Below are positions 18,699-30,721 of a stretch of DNA of 64,000 nt, piece after piece. Every line of letters begins with the position of its first letter. Position 1 is the stretch's first letter. Made by a program: the position numbers and the translations under genes. The stretch is from contig NZ_FOHI01000002.1 in the NCBI RefSeq assembly GCF_900111585.1, positions 310,001-374,000 of the forward strand, written 5' to 3'. This stretch comes from Nitrosospira multiformis (GTDB lineage: Bacteria > Pseudomonadota > Gammaproteobacteria > Burkholderiales > Nitrosomonadaceae). A model generated the notes under the pieces. That model searched no databases and was not told the DNA's origin. It saw only the letters and a program-made list of their open reading frames with translations.

Positions 18699-18863
18699 CT
18701 TGATGCAATCCCGAAGGGAGATAGATGCATGTTAAACGGTTATCGGGCGGCGGTAAACACCACCAGGTTGGCCTCAGAAATGTGACCGGCAAAATGTCAG
18801 TCCTTGACGAGGATGATCCGTTGGGGTTTTCACGGCCATTCCGAAAGTTGGTTTTCGGCGTTG

Positions 18864-19037
18864 TTAAATCGAAACAGGCCTTAGAACGCTCGCCCTGTTT
18901 GCAAATTCAGCCGGCGTCAGGTCATTGAGAGTCGAGTGAGGCGGCTCTCGTTGTATTCCCGCCGCCAGTCTTCGATGATTGCTTTGACCTCTTCCAGCGT
19001 TTCAAACCAGTGCAAGTTAAGACACTCGTCCTCGAAG
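18864..19037 (-). pseudogene. Remnant of an IS3-family transposase (OrfB C-terminus)
   Basis: Minus-strand translation gives DECLNLHWFETLEEVKAII then EDWRREYNESR, the conserved end of IS3-type integrase/transposase OrfB. The following PHSTLNDLTPAEFANR is present only after a one-base frame change near 18938, so a single deletion has broken it; the frame then closes at 18864-18866. Upstream of about 19037 the match decays (a trace of NGKFR/ESF-like bases). This is a roughly 175-bp fossil with no intact ends. The rest of the gap (18699-18863 and 19038-19149) shows nothing else I can identify. Confidence 0.85.
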
Positions 19038-19149
19038 GAAGCTCTACTTCAACAATGCGTATTCAGTAGTCCGTCTGGACTATTGTACAGCCCTGGCTGG
19101 AGGTCTATTTTGCTTGAAGTATAGGAATAACAACGATTAGGAGCTAAAT

Positions 19150-19875
19150 ATGAATACCAAGCTTTTGAGACGGTTATCCAGCCTGGCAATAATAGCTACA
19201 TCCCTTACTTTTACCGTTCCCGCAGCTGCATATACTTTTCGGGATGATCCCTCTTCTGCCTGGGGTGGCGATTCATTAACTACACCCCATACCAATGGGA
19301 ACGTCTACACGGTCGAAAATCTTTTGGTCCAAAACACCACCGCGAATTCCTTGCCAGAATTGAACTTCACGATTCCTTTCGCATGGCAGAAGGTTGGCGA
19401 GACTTACCTGCCCATGGAATGGCGCAATGACCTAAACGGATGGTACACCAGCAATTTCAACAATACTGGAACCAGCCTGACCGTTAAATTAACAAGCCCG
19501 GTTGCGAACACTGTAGCCATGGGGGAACTTGCGGATTTGAGCGGAAGCCAGCAGCTCCCGTTGACGGAGCCATGTTTCTCCGGCTCGCCCAGTTGTCAGA
19601 GTGGAGTAGGCCAGCCGCCTGAAACCCGTAATACAACGGATCTTATCCCTGTTTTTTCATTAGGTTCATTTGCACCAAACGAGGCAAAACATTTTGATGT
19701 CTCGTTTACCTATACTTTCGGAGATAATAGGGGTGGGACTGATGGCGCAACAACCTCGTTTTTTGGTTATACGGTTTCTCCCATTCCAGAACCCGAAACC
19801 TACGCCATGTTTCTAGCTGGTCTGGGCATGATGGCTTTTATGGGGCGCGGCAGGAAAGCCTGGATGGCTTCATAG
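19150..19875 (+). CDS. PEP-CTERM exported protein of unknown function
   Basis: A 241-residue secreted protein. A signal peptide (about residues 1-27, ending PAAAYT) is followed by a Ser/Thr/Asn-rich, probably beta-structured domain and the C-terminal sorting signal PIPEPETYAMFLAGLGMM with the basic end GRGRKAW. Two cysteines (TEPCFSGSPSCQSG) may form a disulfide. AGGAG six bases before the ATG is a good ribosome binding site. The central domain is not one I recognise. Export through Sec and processing by an exosortase are inferred from the tail. It stands alone, in opposite orientation to both flanking operons and next to a transposase remnant, suggesting a mobile or recently inserted position. 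Confidence 0.85.
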   Translation: MNTKLLRRLSSLAIIATSLTFTVPAAAYTFRDDPSSAWGGDSLTTPHTNGNVYTVENLLVQNTTANSLPELNFTIPFAWQKVGETYLPMEWRNDLNGWYTSNFNNTGTSLTVKLTSPVANTVAMGELADLSGSQQLPLTEPCFSGSPSCQSGVGQPPETRNTTDLIPVFSLGSFAPNEAKHFDVSFTYTFGDNRGGTDGATTSFFGYTVSPIPEPETYAMFLAGLGMMAFMGRGRKAWMAS

Positions 19876-19884
19876 GCCCATTCA

Positions 19885-19920
19885 GCATGCAAACCCCGCT
19901 TGGGCGTGGGGTTTGTATGC
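19885..19920 (+). terminator. Terminator-like hairpin after the PEP-CTERM gene
   Basis: GCATGCAAACCCC and GGGGTTTGTATGC pair with one G-T mismatch around a 10-base loop, ten bases past the stop. There is no clean T-run, so it is a likely but not classical terminator. The rest of the 255-base gap to ilvC shows no gene. Confidence 0.65.
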
Positions 19921-20130
19921 TAAATCGTTTGAGACCCTTTTTCAAAATTCCTGTAATGAGGAAGAGGGGGACGTTTGAGAATGACTATTAGATCATCAGG
20001 ATTGCCCGTCAATACGTGACACTCCCATAAGCATTCAATCTATTTCTACTTCTGGCAGAGAACGGTATACGTCTCTTATAGAGTAAGGGGCGGCCGAACA
20101 ATAGCACTACTACCCCCTCCAACTAACTTC

Positions 20131-21180
<1,050 letters not shown>

Positions 21181-21237
21181 TTAAACGCCAAGCCCGCAAG
21201 GCTCAGCTCTTCCCGGCGCAACTGTTGCTGAATTTTG

Positions 21238-21729
21238 TTAAACCTTCAATATCCGTTCGCCGCGACCGATGCCGGATGCACCGGTGCGTACCGTTTCCAG
21301 AATGGTCGTGTGATTCATGGCTTCGATGAATGCATCGAGCTTGGAACCGGTACCCGTCAATTCGATCGTATACGACTTGTCGGTGACGTCAATGATGCGG
21401 CCGCGAAAAATATCAGCCATGCGCTTTATCTCCTCGCGATCATGGTCAACCGCCCGCACCTTGATCAGCATCAGTTCGCGCTCAATGTGATTGCCCTCAC
21501 TCAAGTCAACCACCTTGACCACTTCAATGAGCTTGTTCAGTTGCTTCGTGATCTGCTCGATCACGTCGTCAGACCCGGTGGTGACCAGCGTCATGCGAGA
21601 CAGAGTGGAATCTTCAGTAGCGGCAACGGTAAGCGATTCGATATTGTAGCCACGTGAAGAAAACAGGCCGGCGACGCGAGACAGGGCGCCTGCTTCGTTT
21701 TCCATCAAAAGTGAAATGATATGCCGCAT
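21238..21729 (-). CDS. ilvH: Acetolactate synthase small (regulatory) subunit
   Basis: A 163-residue regulatory subunit that activates the catalytic subunit IlvB and confers valine feedback inhibition. An N-terminal ACT domain begins MRHIISLLMENEAGALSRVAGLFSSRGYNI. The C-terminal ALS_ss domain includes VRAVDHDREEI and IIDVTD. It lies 8 bases after the large-subunit gene and upstream of ilvC, the standard operon order. Confidence 0.97.
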   Translation of the reverse strand: MRHIISLLMENEAGALSRVAGLFSSRGYNIESLTVAATEDSTLSRMTLVTTGSDDVIEQITKQLNKLIEVVKVVDLSEGNHIERELMLIKVRAVDHDREEIKRMADIFRGRIIDVTDKSYTIELTGTGSKLDAFIEAMNHTTILETVRTGASGIGRGERILKV

Positions 21730-21737
21730 ATTTGTTT

Positions 21738-23441
21738 TTATACCAGAATCATTTCAGAGAGACCCTTGCCCCCCGGCACCATCGGGAATACGTTTTCGGT
21801 CTGGTCGGTGACGAAATCCATGAACACCAGCCTGTCCTTGAGCTTGAATGCCTCCTGCAAGGCGGCTTCGACATCGCCGGGTTGTTCGATCCGCATACCG
21901 ACATGGCCGTAACTCTCCGCCAGCTTCACGAAATCAGGCAGCGCGTCCATGTAGGACTCCGCATACCGGTTGCCATGGAAGAATTCCTGCCACTGCCGCA
22001 CCATTCCCATATAGCGGTTATTCAGGTTGATGATCTTGAGCGGAAGGTGATATTGCTTGCAGGTCGACAGCTCCTGGATGCACATCTGGATGCTGGCTTC
22101 GCCGGTAATGCAGGCCACGTCCGCGCCTGGATTAGCCATCTGAACACCCATGGCGGAAGGCAGGCCGAAACCCATCGTTCCAAGCCCTCCGGAATTGATC
22201 CATCGCCGCGGCAGGTCGAATTTGTAAAATTGTGCTGCCCACATCTGGTGCTGACCGACATCCGAGGTAATGAAGGCATCGCCATTCGTCACCTTGTAGA
22301 GCGTTTCCACCACCATCTGCGGCTTGATGATCGCGCTTGCGCGGTCATACCTGAGGCAGTCGCGCTCCCGCCATGAATCGATCTGGGCCCACCAGGCGTC
22401 AAGAGCGCTCTGATCGGGCTTTTCCTTGCGCAGTTCAAGCAGCTTTATGAGTTCATCCAGCACATCGGGGACATTGCCGACGATAGGCACGTCCACCTTG
22501 ACACGCTTCGAAATGGATGAAGGATCGATATCGATGTGGATGATCTTGCGGTCCGGATTGTAGAAATGCTTGGGATTGCCGATGACGCGATCATCGAAAC
22601 GGGCACCTACCGCCACCAGCACGTCGCAATGCTGCATCGCCATGTTGGCCTCGTAAGTGCCATGCATGCCCAGCATGCCGACAAACTGGGGGTCCGTTGC
22701 GGGATAACCCCCCAAGCCCATCAACGTGTTGGTGCAGGGAAAGCGCAGCAAGCGGACGAGTTCCGTCAACCGGGCAGCGGCATCGCTGAGGATGACTCCT
22801 CCGCCGGTGTAGATCATCGGACGCCTGGCTTCCAGGATCAGTTGAACTGCTTTTTTGATCTGTCCGGCGTGCCCGCGGATATTCGGATTATAGGAGCGCA
22901 TTGTGACACGCTCGGGATAAACGAATTTTGTTTTCTGCTGGCTCACGTCCTTCGGGATGTCAACCAGCACTGGACCGGGACGTCCTGTCGAAGCGATATA
23001 GAACGCTTTCTTGATGGTGACGGCAAGCTCTGTGACATCCTTCACCAGAAAATTGTGCTTCACGCAGGGACGCGTGATGCCTACGGTATCGACCTCCTGG
23101 AATGCGTCCAAGCCGATGGCATGGGTGGGGACCTGGCCGCTGATGATGACGAGGGGAATCGAATCCATATAGGCAGTGGCGATGCCGGTCACGGCGTTGG
23201 TCACGCCCGGTCCGGAAGTGACCAGCGCCACCCCTACCTTGTTGCTGGAGCGGGCATAGCCGTCCGCGGCATGTACCGCGGCCTGTTCGTGCCGCACCAG
23301 GATATGTCTGACCTTATCCTGCTTGAACAATTCGTCATACAGGAACAGCACAGCGCCCCCGGGATAGCCGAAAATATGTTCTACCCCTTCCTCTTGTAAG
23401 CAACGCACCGTAATTTCGGCGCCCGTCAAATCCGCACTCAT
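21738..23441 (-). CDS. ilvB: Acetolactate synthase large (catalytic) subunit
   Basis: A 567-residue ThDP-dependent enzyme making acetolactate from pyruvate, the first common step of branched-chain amino acid synthesis. Motifs include EGVEHIFGYPGGAVL, the catalytic Glu in LVRHEQAAVHAADGYAR, the GP-GVTNAVTGIATAY segment, and the ThDP/Mg site CITGEASIQMCIQEL...NLNNRYMGMV. The start MSADLTGAEI is chosen because AGGAAAGC precedes it; an upstream ATG at 23495 has no ribosome binding site. Note GEASIQM where most relatives have GDGSIQM (Asp to Glu at the Mg ligand). Confidence 0.96.
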   Translation of the reverse strand: MSADLTGAEITVRCLQEEGVEHIFGYPGGAVLFLYDELFKQDKVRHILVRHEQAAVHAADGYARSSNKVGVALVTSGPGVTNAVTGIATAYMDSIPLVIISGQVPTHAIGLDAFQEVDTVGITRPCVKHNFLVKDVTELAVTIKKAFYIASTGRPGPVLVDIPKDVSQQKTKFVYPERVTMRSYNPNIRGHAGQIKKAVQLILEARRPMIYTGGGVILSDAAARLTELVRLLRFPCTNTLMGLGGYPATDPQFVGMLGMHGTYEANMAMQHCDVLVAVGARFDDRVIGNPKHFYNPDRKIIHIDIDPSSISKRVKVDVPIVGNVPDVLDELIKLLELRKEKPDQSALDAWWAQIDSWRERDCLRYDRASAIIKPQMVVETLYKVTNGDAFITSDVGQHQMWAAQFYKFDLPRRWINSGGLGTMGFGLPSAMGVQMANPGADVACITGEASIQMCIQELSTCKQYHLPLKIINLNNRYMGMVRQWQEFFHGNRYAESYMDALPDFVKLAESYGHVGMRIEQPGDVEAALQEAFKLKDRLVFMDFVTDQTENVFPMVPGGKGLSEMILV

Positions 23442-23752
23442 GCTTTCCTGCGTTTCAAGATGTTGAATATCGGCAATATATGTTGGGTTAAACATTAAAC
23501 AGTAACGGTTAGGTGACTTTTGGTCAACAGTTCGAGTATGGAATCAACAGGTATCCGAGGCAATTTCAAATGCGCTAAAACCGTATCCGCCGCGTAATTC
23601 GCAAGCGGCGCAGGAATGACAGATCAGGAAGCCATGAAGCAGAGCAGGGCAGGTCTCAAGATCCTGCTTCTGAAGAACATGCGCATACAACTGCCGTATC
23701 GGGCCGTAACGTCACGATACTTGACTCTGCGCTCCATGAAGGGATGAAAAGC
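23442..23752. other. Intergenic region between fur and ilvB
   Basis: This 311-base gap probably holds the ilvBHC promoter and leader. A short GC-rich hairpin, CGCCGC (23588-23593) / GCGGCG (23605-23610), is present. I did not find a leader peptide rich in Val, Leu or Ile that would show classical attenuation. Confidence 0.5.
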
Positions 23753-24202
23753 TTAACTTTTACTATCCTTTTCATCCCCTTTTCGATACGGACATGACGG
23801 CTTGATGCAATCCGCGTAAAGTGAAAGCGAGTGCTCGTGTATGGCAAATCCGCGTTCACGGGCAATTTTAATCTGACGCTTCTCGATTTCAGCGTCATAA
23901 AACTCTTCCACCCTGCCGCATTGCAGGCAGACCAGATGGTCATGATGGGCGTCACTGGCAAGCTCAAACACTGCCTTGCCGCCTTCAAAATGGTGGCGCT
24001 CGAGCAACCCGGCCTGTTCAAACTGGGTCAGTACCCGGTAGACCGTGGCCAGACCGATATCATCGCCTTCGCTGATGAGCGTTCTGTAAACATCCTCCGC
24101 AGAGAGATGCCGGACAGGACTGCTTTCGAACAGACTCAGTATTCTAAGGCGCGGCAGCGTAGCCTTCAAGCCCATGGTCTTAAGATTGCTCGGATTACTC
24201 AT
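23753..24202 (-). CDS. fur: Ferric uptake regulator
   Basis: A 149-residue metal-responsive repressor that uses Fe(II) to bind operators of iron-acquisition genes. The N-terminal winged helix runs over residues 1-85 ([33 protein letters not shown]). The C-terminal dimer and metal domain has [16 protein letters not shown] and the second CxxxxC, CIKPSCPY. The ATG at 24202 is preferred over a TTG at 24220 because it gives the usual MSNPSNLK-type start. It is divergent from bamE across a 73-base gap, the usual arrangement in betaproteobacteria. Confidence 0.97.
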   Translation of the reverse strand: MSNPSNLKTMGLKATLPRLRILSLFESSPVRHLSAEDVYRTLISEGDDIGLATVYRVLTQFEQAGLLERHHFEGGKAVFELASDAHHDHLVCLQCGRVEEFYDAEIEKRQIKIARERGFAIHEHSLSLYADCIKPSCPYRKGDEKDSKS

Positions 24203-24275
24203 AGTGCATCCAATCGTCAAGTTATTTGCTGTATCATATAACGTTAAGTTTGCTTTGGAAACCTACGTCGCCGCG

Positions 24276-24980
24276 ATGCGCGCAAGAATTATCACGTTGG
24301 CTGTTTTGCTGCTCGCGGGGTGTTCATCGGTTCCTTCCTTGCTCTACAAGATAGAGATTCAGCAGGGTAATGTCATTACCCAGGAAATGGTGAACAAGCT
24401 GAAGCCCGGCATGACTCGTTCGCAAGTACGCTTTGCGCTGGGCTCGCCCATGATCAGCGATGCGTTTCATGAAAATCGCTGGGATTATCTATACCGGTTT
24501 GAGCAGAGGGGAAAGCTGGTCGAACAGAGAAAGCTCACGATCTTTTTTGAAGACGATCATCTGGTGCGTATCGACGGTTCGTTCACTGCTCCGATCGCCT
24601 TTCTTCAGTCTCAGCCTCAGGCGCCGGAGGCAGGTACTTCGCCTGAATCAACCGTATTGCCCGGGGGGGCAGCCATGGAAAAGAGCGCCAATTCGGTCCC
24701 GGCTCAAGTGCCCACGGAGGTGCCGCTTTCAGCGCCCCTTTCAGCACCTCCTTCGGCGCCCCTTTCGGCCGGCACTGAAACAACGGGCACTGTGCCCATC
24801 TTGCCCGCATTGCCCGCCTCACCACCTCCTTCCCCGGCGGCATCTCTCTCAGCCGGCTCGGCCGAGGTTTCTTCGAGTGCTGCTCCAGAGGCACCCTTGC
24901 CGGAGAAACCAGGGCCCAGGCAAGTACCCTCGCGGGCGACGGATACCGGAATTATGGATGCAGATCAGCCAAAGGAATAG
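24276..24980 (+). CDS. bamE: Outer membrane assembly lipoprotein BamE with long Pro/Ala-rich tail
   Basis: A 234-residue SmpA/OmlA family lipoprotein, a component of the BAM complex that inserts beta-barrels into the outer membrane. The lipobox LLAGC puts the lipidated Cys at residue 16. The conserved fold follows (VTIQQGNVIT-like start, KLKPGMTRSQVRFALGSP, DAFHENRWDYLYRF). After about residue 120 the chain continues for over 100 residues of Pro, Ala, Ser and Leu (repeats such as LSAPLSAPPSAPLSA), absent from E. coli BamE. The start is chosen at the Met preceding the signal peptide. It faces fur and precedes dapB by 33 bases. Confidence 0.92.
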   Translation: MRARIITLAVLLLAGCSSVPSLLYKIEIQQGNVITQEMVNKLKPGMTRSQVRFALGSPMISDAFHENRWDYLYRFEQRGKLVEQRKLTIFFEDDHLVRIDGSFTAPIAFLQSQPQAPEAGTSPESTVLPGGAAMEKSANSVPAQVPTEVPLSAPLSAPPSAPLSAGTETTGTVPILPALPASPPPSPAASLSAGSAEVSSSAAPEAPLPEKPGPRQVPSRATDTGIMDADQPKE

Positions 24981-25823
<843 letters not shown>

Positions 25824-26188
25824 ACGGCGGCTTCAGTCCTCGCATTCGTCCTCGCATTCCAGTGCGTTCTCTTCCGAGCTCTCGGATCCTCGGGAAGTAC
25901 CCTGGGGGATTGATTGCACGAATGCAGCGGCGGGGATCTGACGGAAATTTTCGATTTGTGAGAGGCGAATATGTCAGCCCAGGTTTTGGAAGGCCTCTAT
26001 AGGAGCAGGTGTCTTGTTCCTCATTCCTTGTTCCCTTACTGTCCCATCCCCGCTCCGCGAGGGATTCGTTGTGCTACGCTGCCGGTTCATTGAAGCATCG
26101 TCCTTTTGGACGTATAATTTCCAGATTTGAAGCGGCGCAAACAGAACCTCGTGCCGTTTCTGCCTTGTCCCAATTCCCAGGAGTCTTC
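25824..26188. other. Intergenic region upstream of carA
   Basis: This 365-base gap separates dapB from carA and contains the carA promoter at 26090-26118. A longer frame through it in phase with carA has no ribosome binding site and is judged non-coding. Confidence 0.6.
26090..26118 (+). promoter_or_regulatory. Sigma-70-type promoter of carAB with a palindrome in the spacer
   Basis: TTGAAG (26090-26095) and TATAAT (26113-26118) are separated by exactly 17 bases, about 70 bases before the carA GTG start. The spacer contains a palindrome, CGTCC-TTTT-GGACG (26099-26112), abutting the -10 box, a natural place for a repressor or regulator to bind. Confidence 0.75.
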
Positions 26189-27340
26189 GTGCCACAACAT
26201 TCGTATGCCGTCCTTGCGCTTGCTGACGGCACAGTTTTTCGCGGCATGTCCATCGGCGCAGAAGGCATCAGCACAGGGGAGGTGGTCTTCAACACCTCGA
26301 TGACGGGATATCAGGAAATTCTCACGGATCCCTCCTACTGTCGCCAGATCGTTACCCTCACTTATCCCCATGTAGGCAATACAGGCACCAATCCGGAGGA
26401 CGTGGAGTCCGGCAATATCGATCGGATATATGCCGCCGGGCTGGTGATAAGAGATCTGCCGTTGGCTTCCAGCAACTGGCGCGAAACGCAGACGTTGCCG
26501 GAGTATCTCAGGCAGCAGGGGGTGGTCGCCATTGCCGACATCGATACCCGCAAGCTCACACGCATTCTGCGGGAAAAGGGCGCTCAGGCAGGTTGCATCA
26601 TCGCAGGTCAGCCGGATGAAGCGGAGGCGCTGAAGCTGGCCAGGGAATTTCCTGGCCTTGCCGGGATGGACCTGGCCAAAGTGGTAAGCTGCTTGCAGCC
26701 TTATGAGTGGAGCGAAGGGGAATGGCGGCTTGGGCAGGGTTACCCGGTTCAATCTCATCCCCGTTTTCATGTTGCAGCGATGGATTTCGGAATAAAACGG
26801 AACATTCTGCGCAAGCTCGCGCAGCGCGGCTGCCAAGTCACCGTATTCCCCGCGCAGACAACCGCCGACGAGATTCTGGCATCGCAACCTGACGGAATAT
26901 TCCTTTCGAATGGACCGGGTGATCCCGAGCCTTGCGACTACGCTATCGAGACAACCAGAAGGCTGCTGGAAAAGGAAATACCAATTTTCGGCGTGTGCAT
27001 GGGGCACCAATTGCTAGGGTTGGCAACAGGCGCTAGAACCATAAAAATGAAATTTGGCCATCATGGCGCCAATCACCCGGTTCAGGACCTCGAGACGGGA
27101 AAAGTGATCATAACCAGTCAGAATCACGGGTTTGCGGTGGATACGGCCACTTTGCCGGCAAATGCAAGAGTTACGCATTTATCTTTATTCGATGGCAGTT
27201 TGCAAGGATTTGAGCTGGCAGGAAAGCCTGTATTCTGCTTTCAGGGGCATCCCGAAGCGAGTCCGGGTCCGCATGACCTGGACTATCTGTTCGATAAATT
27301 TGCGGGATTGATGGAGAGAAAACGGACGAAAGCGATATGA
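26189..27340 (+). CDS. carA: Carbamoyl-phosphate synthase small (glutaminase) subunit
   Basis: A 383-residue subunit hydrolysing glutamine and passing ammonia to CarB for arginine and pyrimidine synthesis. An N-terminal CPSase small domain ([29 protein letters not shown]) is followed by a class I glutaminase domain with nucleophile Cys in [11 protein letters not shown] and the His/Glu of [11 protein letters not shown]. The GTG start at 26189 follows CAGGAG by five bases and gives the family's usual length. The frame upstream is open for 60 more codons but unlike the family. Confidence 0.95.
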   Translation: MPQHSYAVLALADGTVFRGMSIGAEGISTGEVVFNTSMTGYQEILTDPSYCRQIVTLTYPHVGNTGTNPEDVESGNIDRIYAAGLVIRDLPLASSNWRETQTLPEYLRQQGVVAIADIDTRKLTRILREKGAQAGCIIAGQPDEAEALKLAREFPGLAGMDLAKVVSCLQPYEWSEGEWRLGQGYPVQSHPRFHVAAMDFGIKRNILRKLAQRGCQVTVFPAQTTADEILASQPDGIFLSNGPGDPEPCDYAIETTRRLLEKEIPIFGVCMGHQLLGLATGARTIKMKFGHHGANHPVQDLETGKVIITSQNHGFAVDTATLPANARVTHLSLFDGSLQGFELAGKPVFCFQGHPEASPGPHDLDYLFDKFAGLMERKRTKAI

Positions 27341-27385
27341 AGCCGGGAAGTCATCCGCTCTTTCCCATTATCGTCCCTCCCACTT

Positions 27386-30300
27386 ATGCCTAAACGTAAC
27401 GACATCAAGTCTATCCTCATCATCGGCGCGGGTCCCATCATTATCGGCCAAGCGTGCGAGTTTGATTATTCCGGTGCCCAGGCGTGCAAAGCGCTGAGGG
27501 AAGAAGGTTACCGGACCATTCTGGTGAATTCCAATCCGGCCACGATCATGACGGATCCTGAAACGGCCGATGTGACCTACATCGAGCCTATCATCTGGCC
27601 GATGGTCGAAAAAATCATTGCCATTGAACGTCCGGACGCGTTACTGCCCACCATGGGTGGACAGACAGCATTGAACTGCGCGCTGGACCTGGCAAAGAAC
27701 GGTGTGCTGGACAAATACGGGGTCGAATTGATCGGTGCCTCGCGCGAAGCAATCGACAAGGCCGAGGATCGCGAAAAATTCAAGCAGGCCATGACGCGTA
27801 TCGGTCTGGGTTCTGCGCGCTCCGCCATTGCTCATAGCCTGGAGGAAGCATTGCAGGTCCAGGCAATGGTGGGTTATCCCGCCATTATCCGTCCGTCATT
27901 CACGCTGGGGGGGAGTGGCGGCGGTATCGCCTATAACCGCGAGGAATTTCTCGAAATCTGCGAGCGCGGGCTGGAAGCCTCCCCGACGAAGGAACTGCTG
28001 ATCGAGGAATCGGTTATCGGCTGGAAAGAGTTCGAGATGGAAGTCATACGCGACAGGAAAGACAACTGCATTATTGTCTGTGCCATCGAAAACGTTGATC
28101 CCATGGGTGTTCACACAGGCGACTCCATCACGGTTGCACCCGCGCAAACGCTGACCGATAAGGAATATCAGATCATGCGCGATGCCTCCATAGCGGTCTT
28201 GCGCGAAATCGGGGTTGAAACCGGCGGCTCCAACGTGCAGTTTGCCATCAATCCGGAGGACGGGCGCATGCTCGTGATTGAAATGAATCCTCGGGTTTCA
28301 CGCTCATCTGCACTGGCTTCAAAAGCTACCGGGTTTCCCATTGCCAAGGTGGCAGCCAAGCTTGCCGTGGGCTACACCTTGGACGAACTCAGGAACGATA
28401 TTTCGGGCGGCGCAATGCCGGCATCTTTCGAGCCGTCCATAGATTACGTCGTCACCAAGATACCGCGGTTTGCCTTCGAGAAATTTCCCCAGGCCAACGA
28501 TCGCCTCACCACCCAGATGAAATCGGTAGGGGAAGTCATGGCCATCGGACGGACATTTCAGGAATCTCTGCAGAAAGCGTTGCGCGGGCTGGAAATCGGG
28601 GTTGATGGACTGGACGAAAAAACGGCCGATATTGAAACTGTCGAGGCCGAACTGGCAGATCCTGGTCCCGAGCGAATCTGGTATGTTGCGGATGCCTTTC
28701 GCTGCGGCATAGCATTTGATGAGATACATGCGCACACTCACATCGATCCCTGGTTTCTGACGCAGATAGAAGATTTGATACGGCAGGAACGGTCGATTGC
28801 GGGAACGGCGCTGGATGCGCTTGATTTTTCCACGTTCCGCAAGCTGAAACGCAGCGGCTTTTCCGACCGGCGACTTGCCCGGCTGATGAGTGTGACACCC
28901 GAGGAGGTCCGCTCACGACGTCATCAACTCAATCTGCGGCCGGTGTACAAGCGTGTCGATACCTGCGCGGCCGAATTCGCGACATATACGGCCTACATGT
29001 ATTCCACTTACGAAGAAGAATGCGAGGCGCTGCCAAGCGATAATAAGAAAATCATGGTGCTGGGGGGGGGACCCAACCGCATCGGCCAGGGTATCGAGTT
29101 CGACTACTGCTGTGTCCACGCCGCCCTGGCTTTGCGCGAGGATGGTTTCGAGACCATCATGGTCAACTGCAACCCTGAAACGGTTTCGACCGATTACGAT
29201 ACGTCCGACCGTCTTTATTTCGAACCTTTGACGCTGGAGGATGTGCTCGAAATAGTAGCGGTCGAGAAGCCTTCGGGTGTCATCGTGCAATTCGGGGGCC
29301 AGACTCCGCTGAAACTTGCGCGCGATCTCGAGGCAAATGGGGTGCCGATTATTGGCACCAGTCCGGATATGATCGATTGCGCGGAGGATAGGGAACGTTT
29401 TCAGAAAATGCTGCACCAGCTTGGGCTGAAACAGCCGCCCAATCGTACTGCGCGCACGGCGGAGGAGGCACTCGCTGCGGCGGAAGAGATCGGTTATCCG
29501 CTGGTGGTACGCCCGAGCTATGTATTGGGCGGGCGGGCCATGGAAATCGTCCATGAGCAGACGCACCTGGAGCGCTACATGAAAGAGGCGGTAAAGGTCT
29601 CGCACGATTCCCCGGTGCTACTGGATCATTTTCTGAACGATGCGGTAGAAGTGGACGTGGATGCGGTTTCGGACGGAGAGAACGTCCTGATCGGAGGCAT
29701 CATGGAGCACATCGAACAGGCGGGCGTGCATTCAGGCGACTCCGCCTGTTCGCTGCCTCCCTACAGCTTATCCGCCCGGTTGCAGGACGAGTTGCGCCGT
29801 CAGACTGCGGCAATGGCGCGCGCCCTCAACGTGGTGGGTCTGATGAACGTGCAATTCGCCATCCAGAACGATATTGTCTACGTACTGGAAGTCAATCCAA
29901 GAGCGTCCCGCACGGTGCCTTTCGTCTCCAAGGCTACCGGCATCCCCCTGGCAAAAATATCCGCCCGTTGCATGACAGGGTTGAGCCTGGTCCACCAGGA
30001 CAGGGTTCGTGAAGTAATTCCGGACTATTATTCGGTCAAGGAAGCTGTCTTCCCTTTTATCAAGTTTCCCGGTGTGGACACCATACTCGGACCCGAAATG
30101 AAATCGACCGGTGAAGTGATGGGAGTGGGGCAGACATTTGCAGAAGCCTTCGTCAAGTCCCAGTTGGCGGCGGGAGTGAAACTTCCGCGGAGCGGGAAGG
30201 TCTTCATAAGCGTACGCCAGGCGGACAAACCGCGCGTGGTTGAAATCGCCCGCAATCTTGCTCAGCTAGGGTTTACGCTTTATGCTACCCGGGGCACCGC

Positions 30301-30613
30301 CGCGGTTCTGAGTGCGGCAGGACTATCCGTGACGCCTGTAAACAAGATGTCGGAAGGACGTCCCCACATCGTAGACATGATCAAGAACGGGGAGATGGAC
30401 TTGATCATCAATACGGTGGAAGACAAGCGGAGCGTCCATGACTCCTACTCGATTCGCCATGCGGTACTGCAGGCGCGGGTAACATACTATACTACGTTAG
30501 CCGGGGCGCGGGCCGCCTGCATAGGCATGGCAAACATGCAGGAATTGCATGCCTATGGGTTGCAGCAACTCCACGAATCGCGGGAGGCGGCCTTTCTGAA
30601 CGCCGCTTCCTGA
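27386..30613 (+). CDS. carB: Carbamoyl-phosphate synthase large subunit
   Basis: A 1075-residue enzyme making carbamoyl phosphate from ammonia, bicarbonate and two ATP. It consists of two homologous ATP-grasp halves: the first starts [20 protein letters not shown] and includes [12 protein letters not shown]; the second starts [18 protein letters not shown] and includes [16 protein letters not shown]-terminal MGS-like allosteric domain (about residues 940-1075, [12 protein letters not shown] onward) is the usual site for UMP/ornithine control. Length is typical. It follows carA by 45 bases. Confidence 0.98.
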   Translation: MPKRNDIKSILIIGAGPIIIGQACEFDYSGAQACKALREEGYRTILVNSNPATIMTDPETADVTYIEPIIWPMVEKIIAIERPDALLPTMGGQTALNCALDLAKNGVLDKYGVELIGASREAIDKAEDREKFKQAMTRIGLGSARSAIAHSLEEALQVQAMVGYPAIIRPSFTLGGSGGGIAYNREEFLEICERGLEASPTKELLIEESVIGWKEFEMEVIRDRKDNCIIVCAIENVDPMGVHTGDSITVAPAQTLTDKEYQIMRDASIAVLREIGVETGGSNVQFAINPEDGRMLVIEMNPRVSRSSALASKATGFPIAKVAAKLAVGYTLDELRNDISGGAMPASFEPSIDYVVTKIPRFAFEKFPQANDRLTTQMKSVGEVMAIGRTFQESLQKALRGLEIGVDGLDEKTADIETVEAELADPGPERIWYVADAFRCGIAFDEIHAHTHIDPWFLTQIEDLIRQERSIAGTALDALDFSTFRKLKRSGFSDRRLARLMSVTPEEVRSRRHQLNLRPVYKRVDTCAAEFATYTAYMYSTYEEECEALPSDNKKIMVLGGGPNRIGQGIEFDYCCVHAALALREDGFETIMVNCNPETVSTDYDTSDRLYFEPLTLEDVLEIVAVEKPSGVIVQFGGQTPLKLARDLEANGVPIIGTSPDMIDCAEDRERFQKMLHQLGLKQPPNRTARTAEEALAAAEEIGYPLVVRPSYVLGGRAMEIVHEQTHLERYMKEAVKVSHDSPVLLDHFLNDAVEVDVDAVSDGENVLIGGIMEHIEQAGVHSGDSACSLPPYSLSARLQDELRRQTAAMARALNVVGLMNVQFAIQNDIVYVLEVNPRASRTVPFVSKATGIPLAKISARCMTGLSLVHQDRVREVIPDYYSVKEAVFPFIKFPGVDTILGPEMKSTGEVMGVGQTFAEAFVKSQLAAGVKLPRSGKVFISVRQADKPRVVEIARNLAQLGFTLYATRGTAAVLSAAGLSVTPVNKMSEGRPHIVDMIKNGEMDLIINTVEDKRSVHDSYSIRHAVLQARVTYYTTLAGARAACIGMANMQELHAYGLQQLHESREAAFLNAAS

Positions 30614-30721
30614 AGCGAGAACTTTGAATTTAAATTTTGAATTGCCCAAGGAGGCTGGGCTCCGGTATAGCAATATCGAACAACAGGCACACCCGATCCA
30701 AAACAGGTAGCAGAAGAGACT

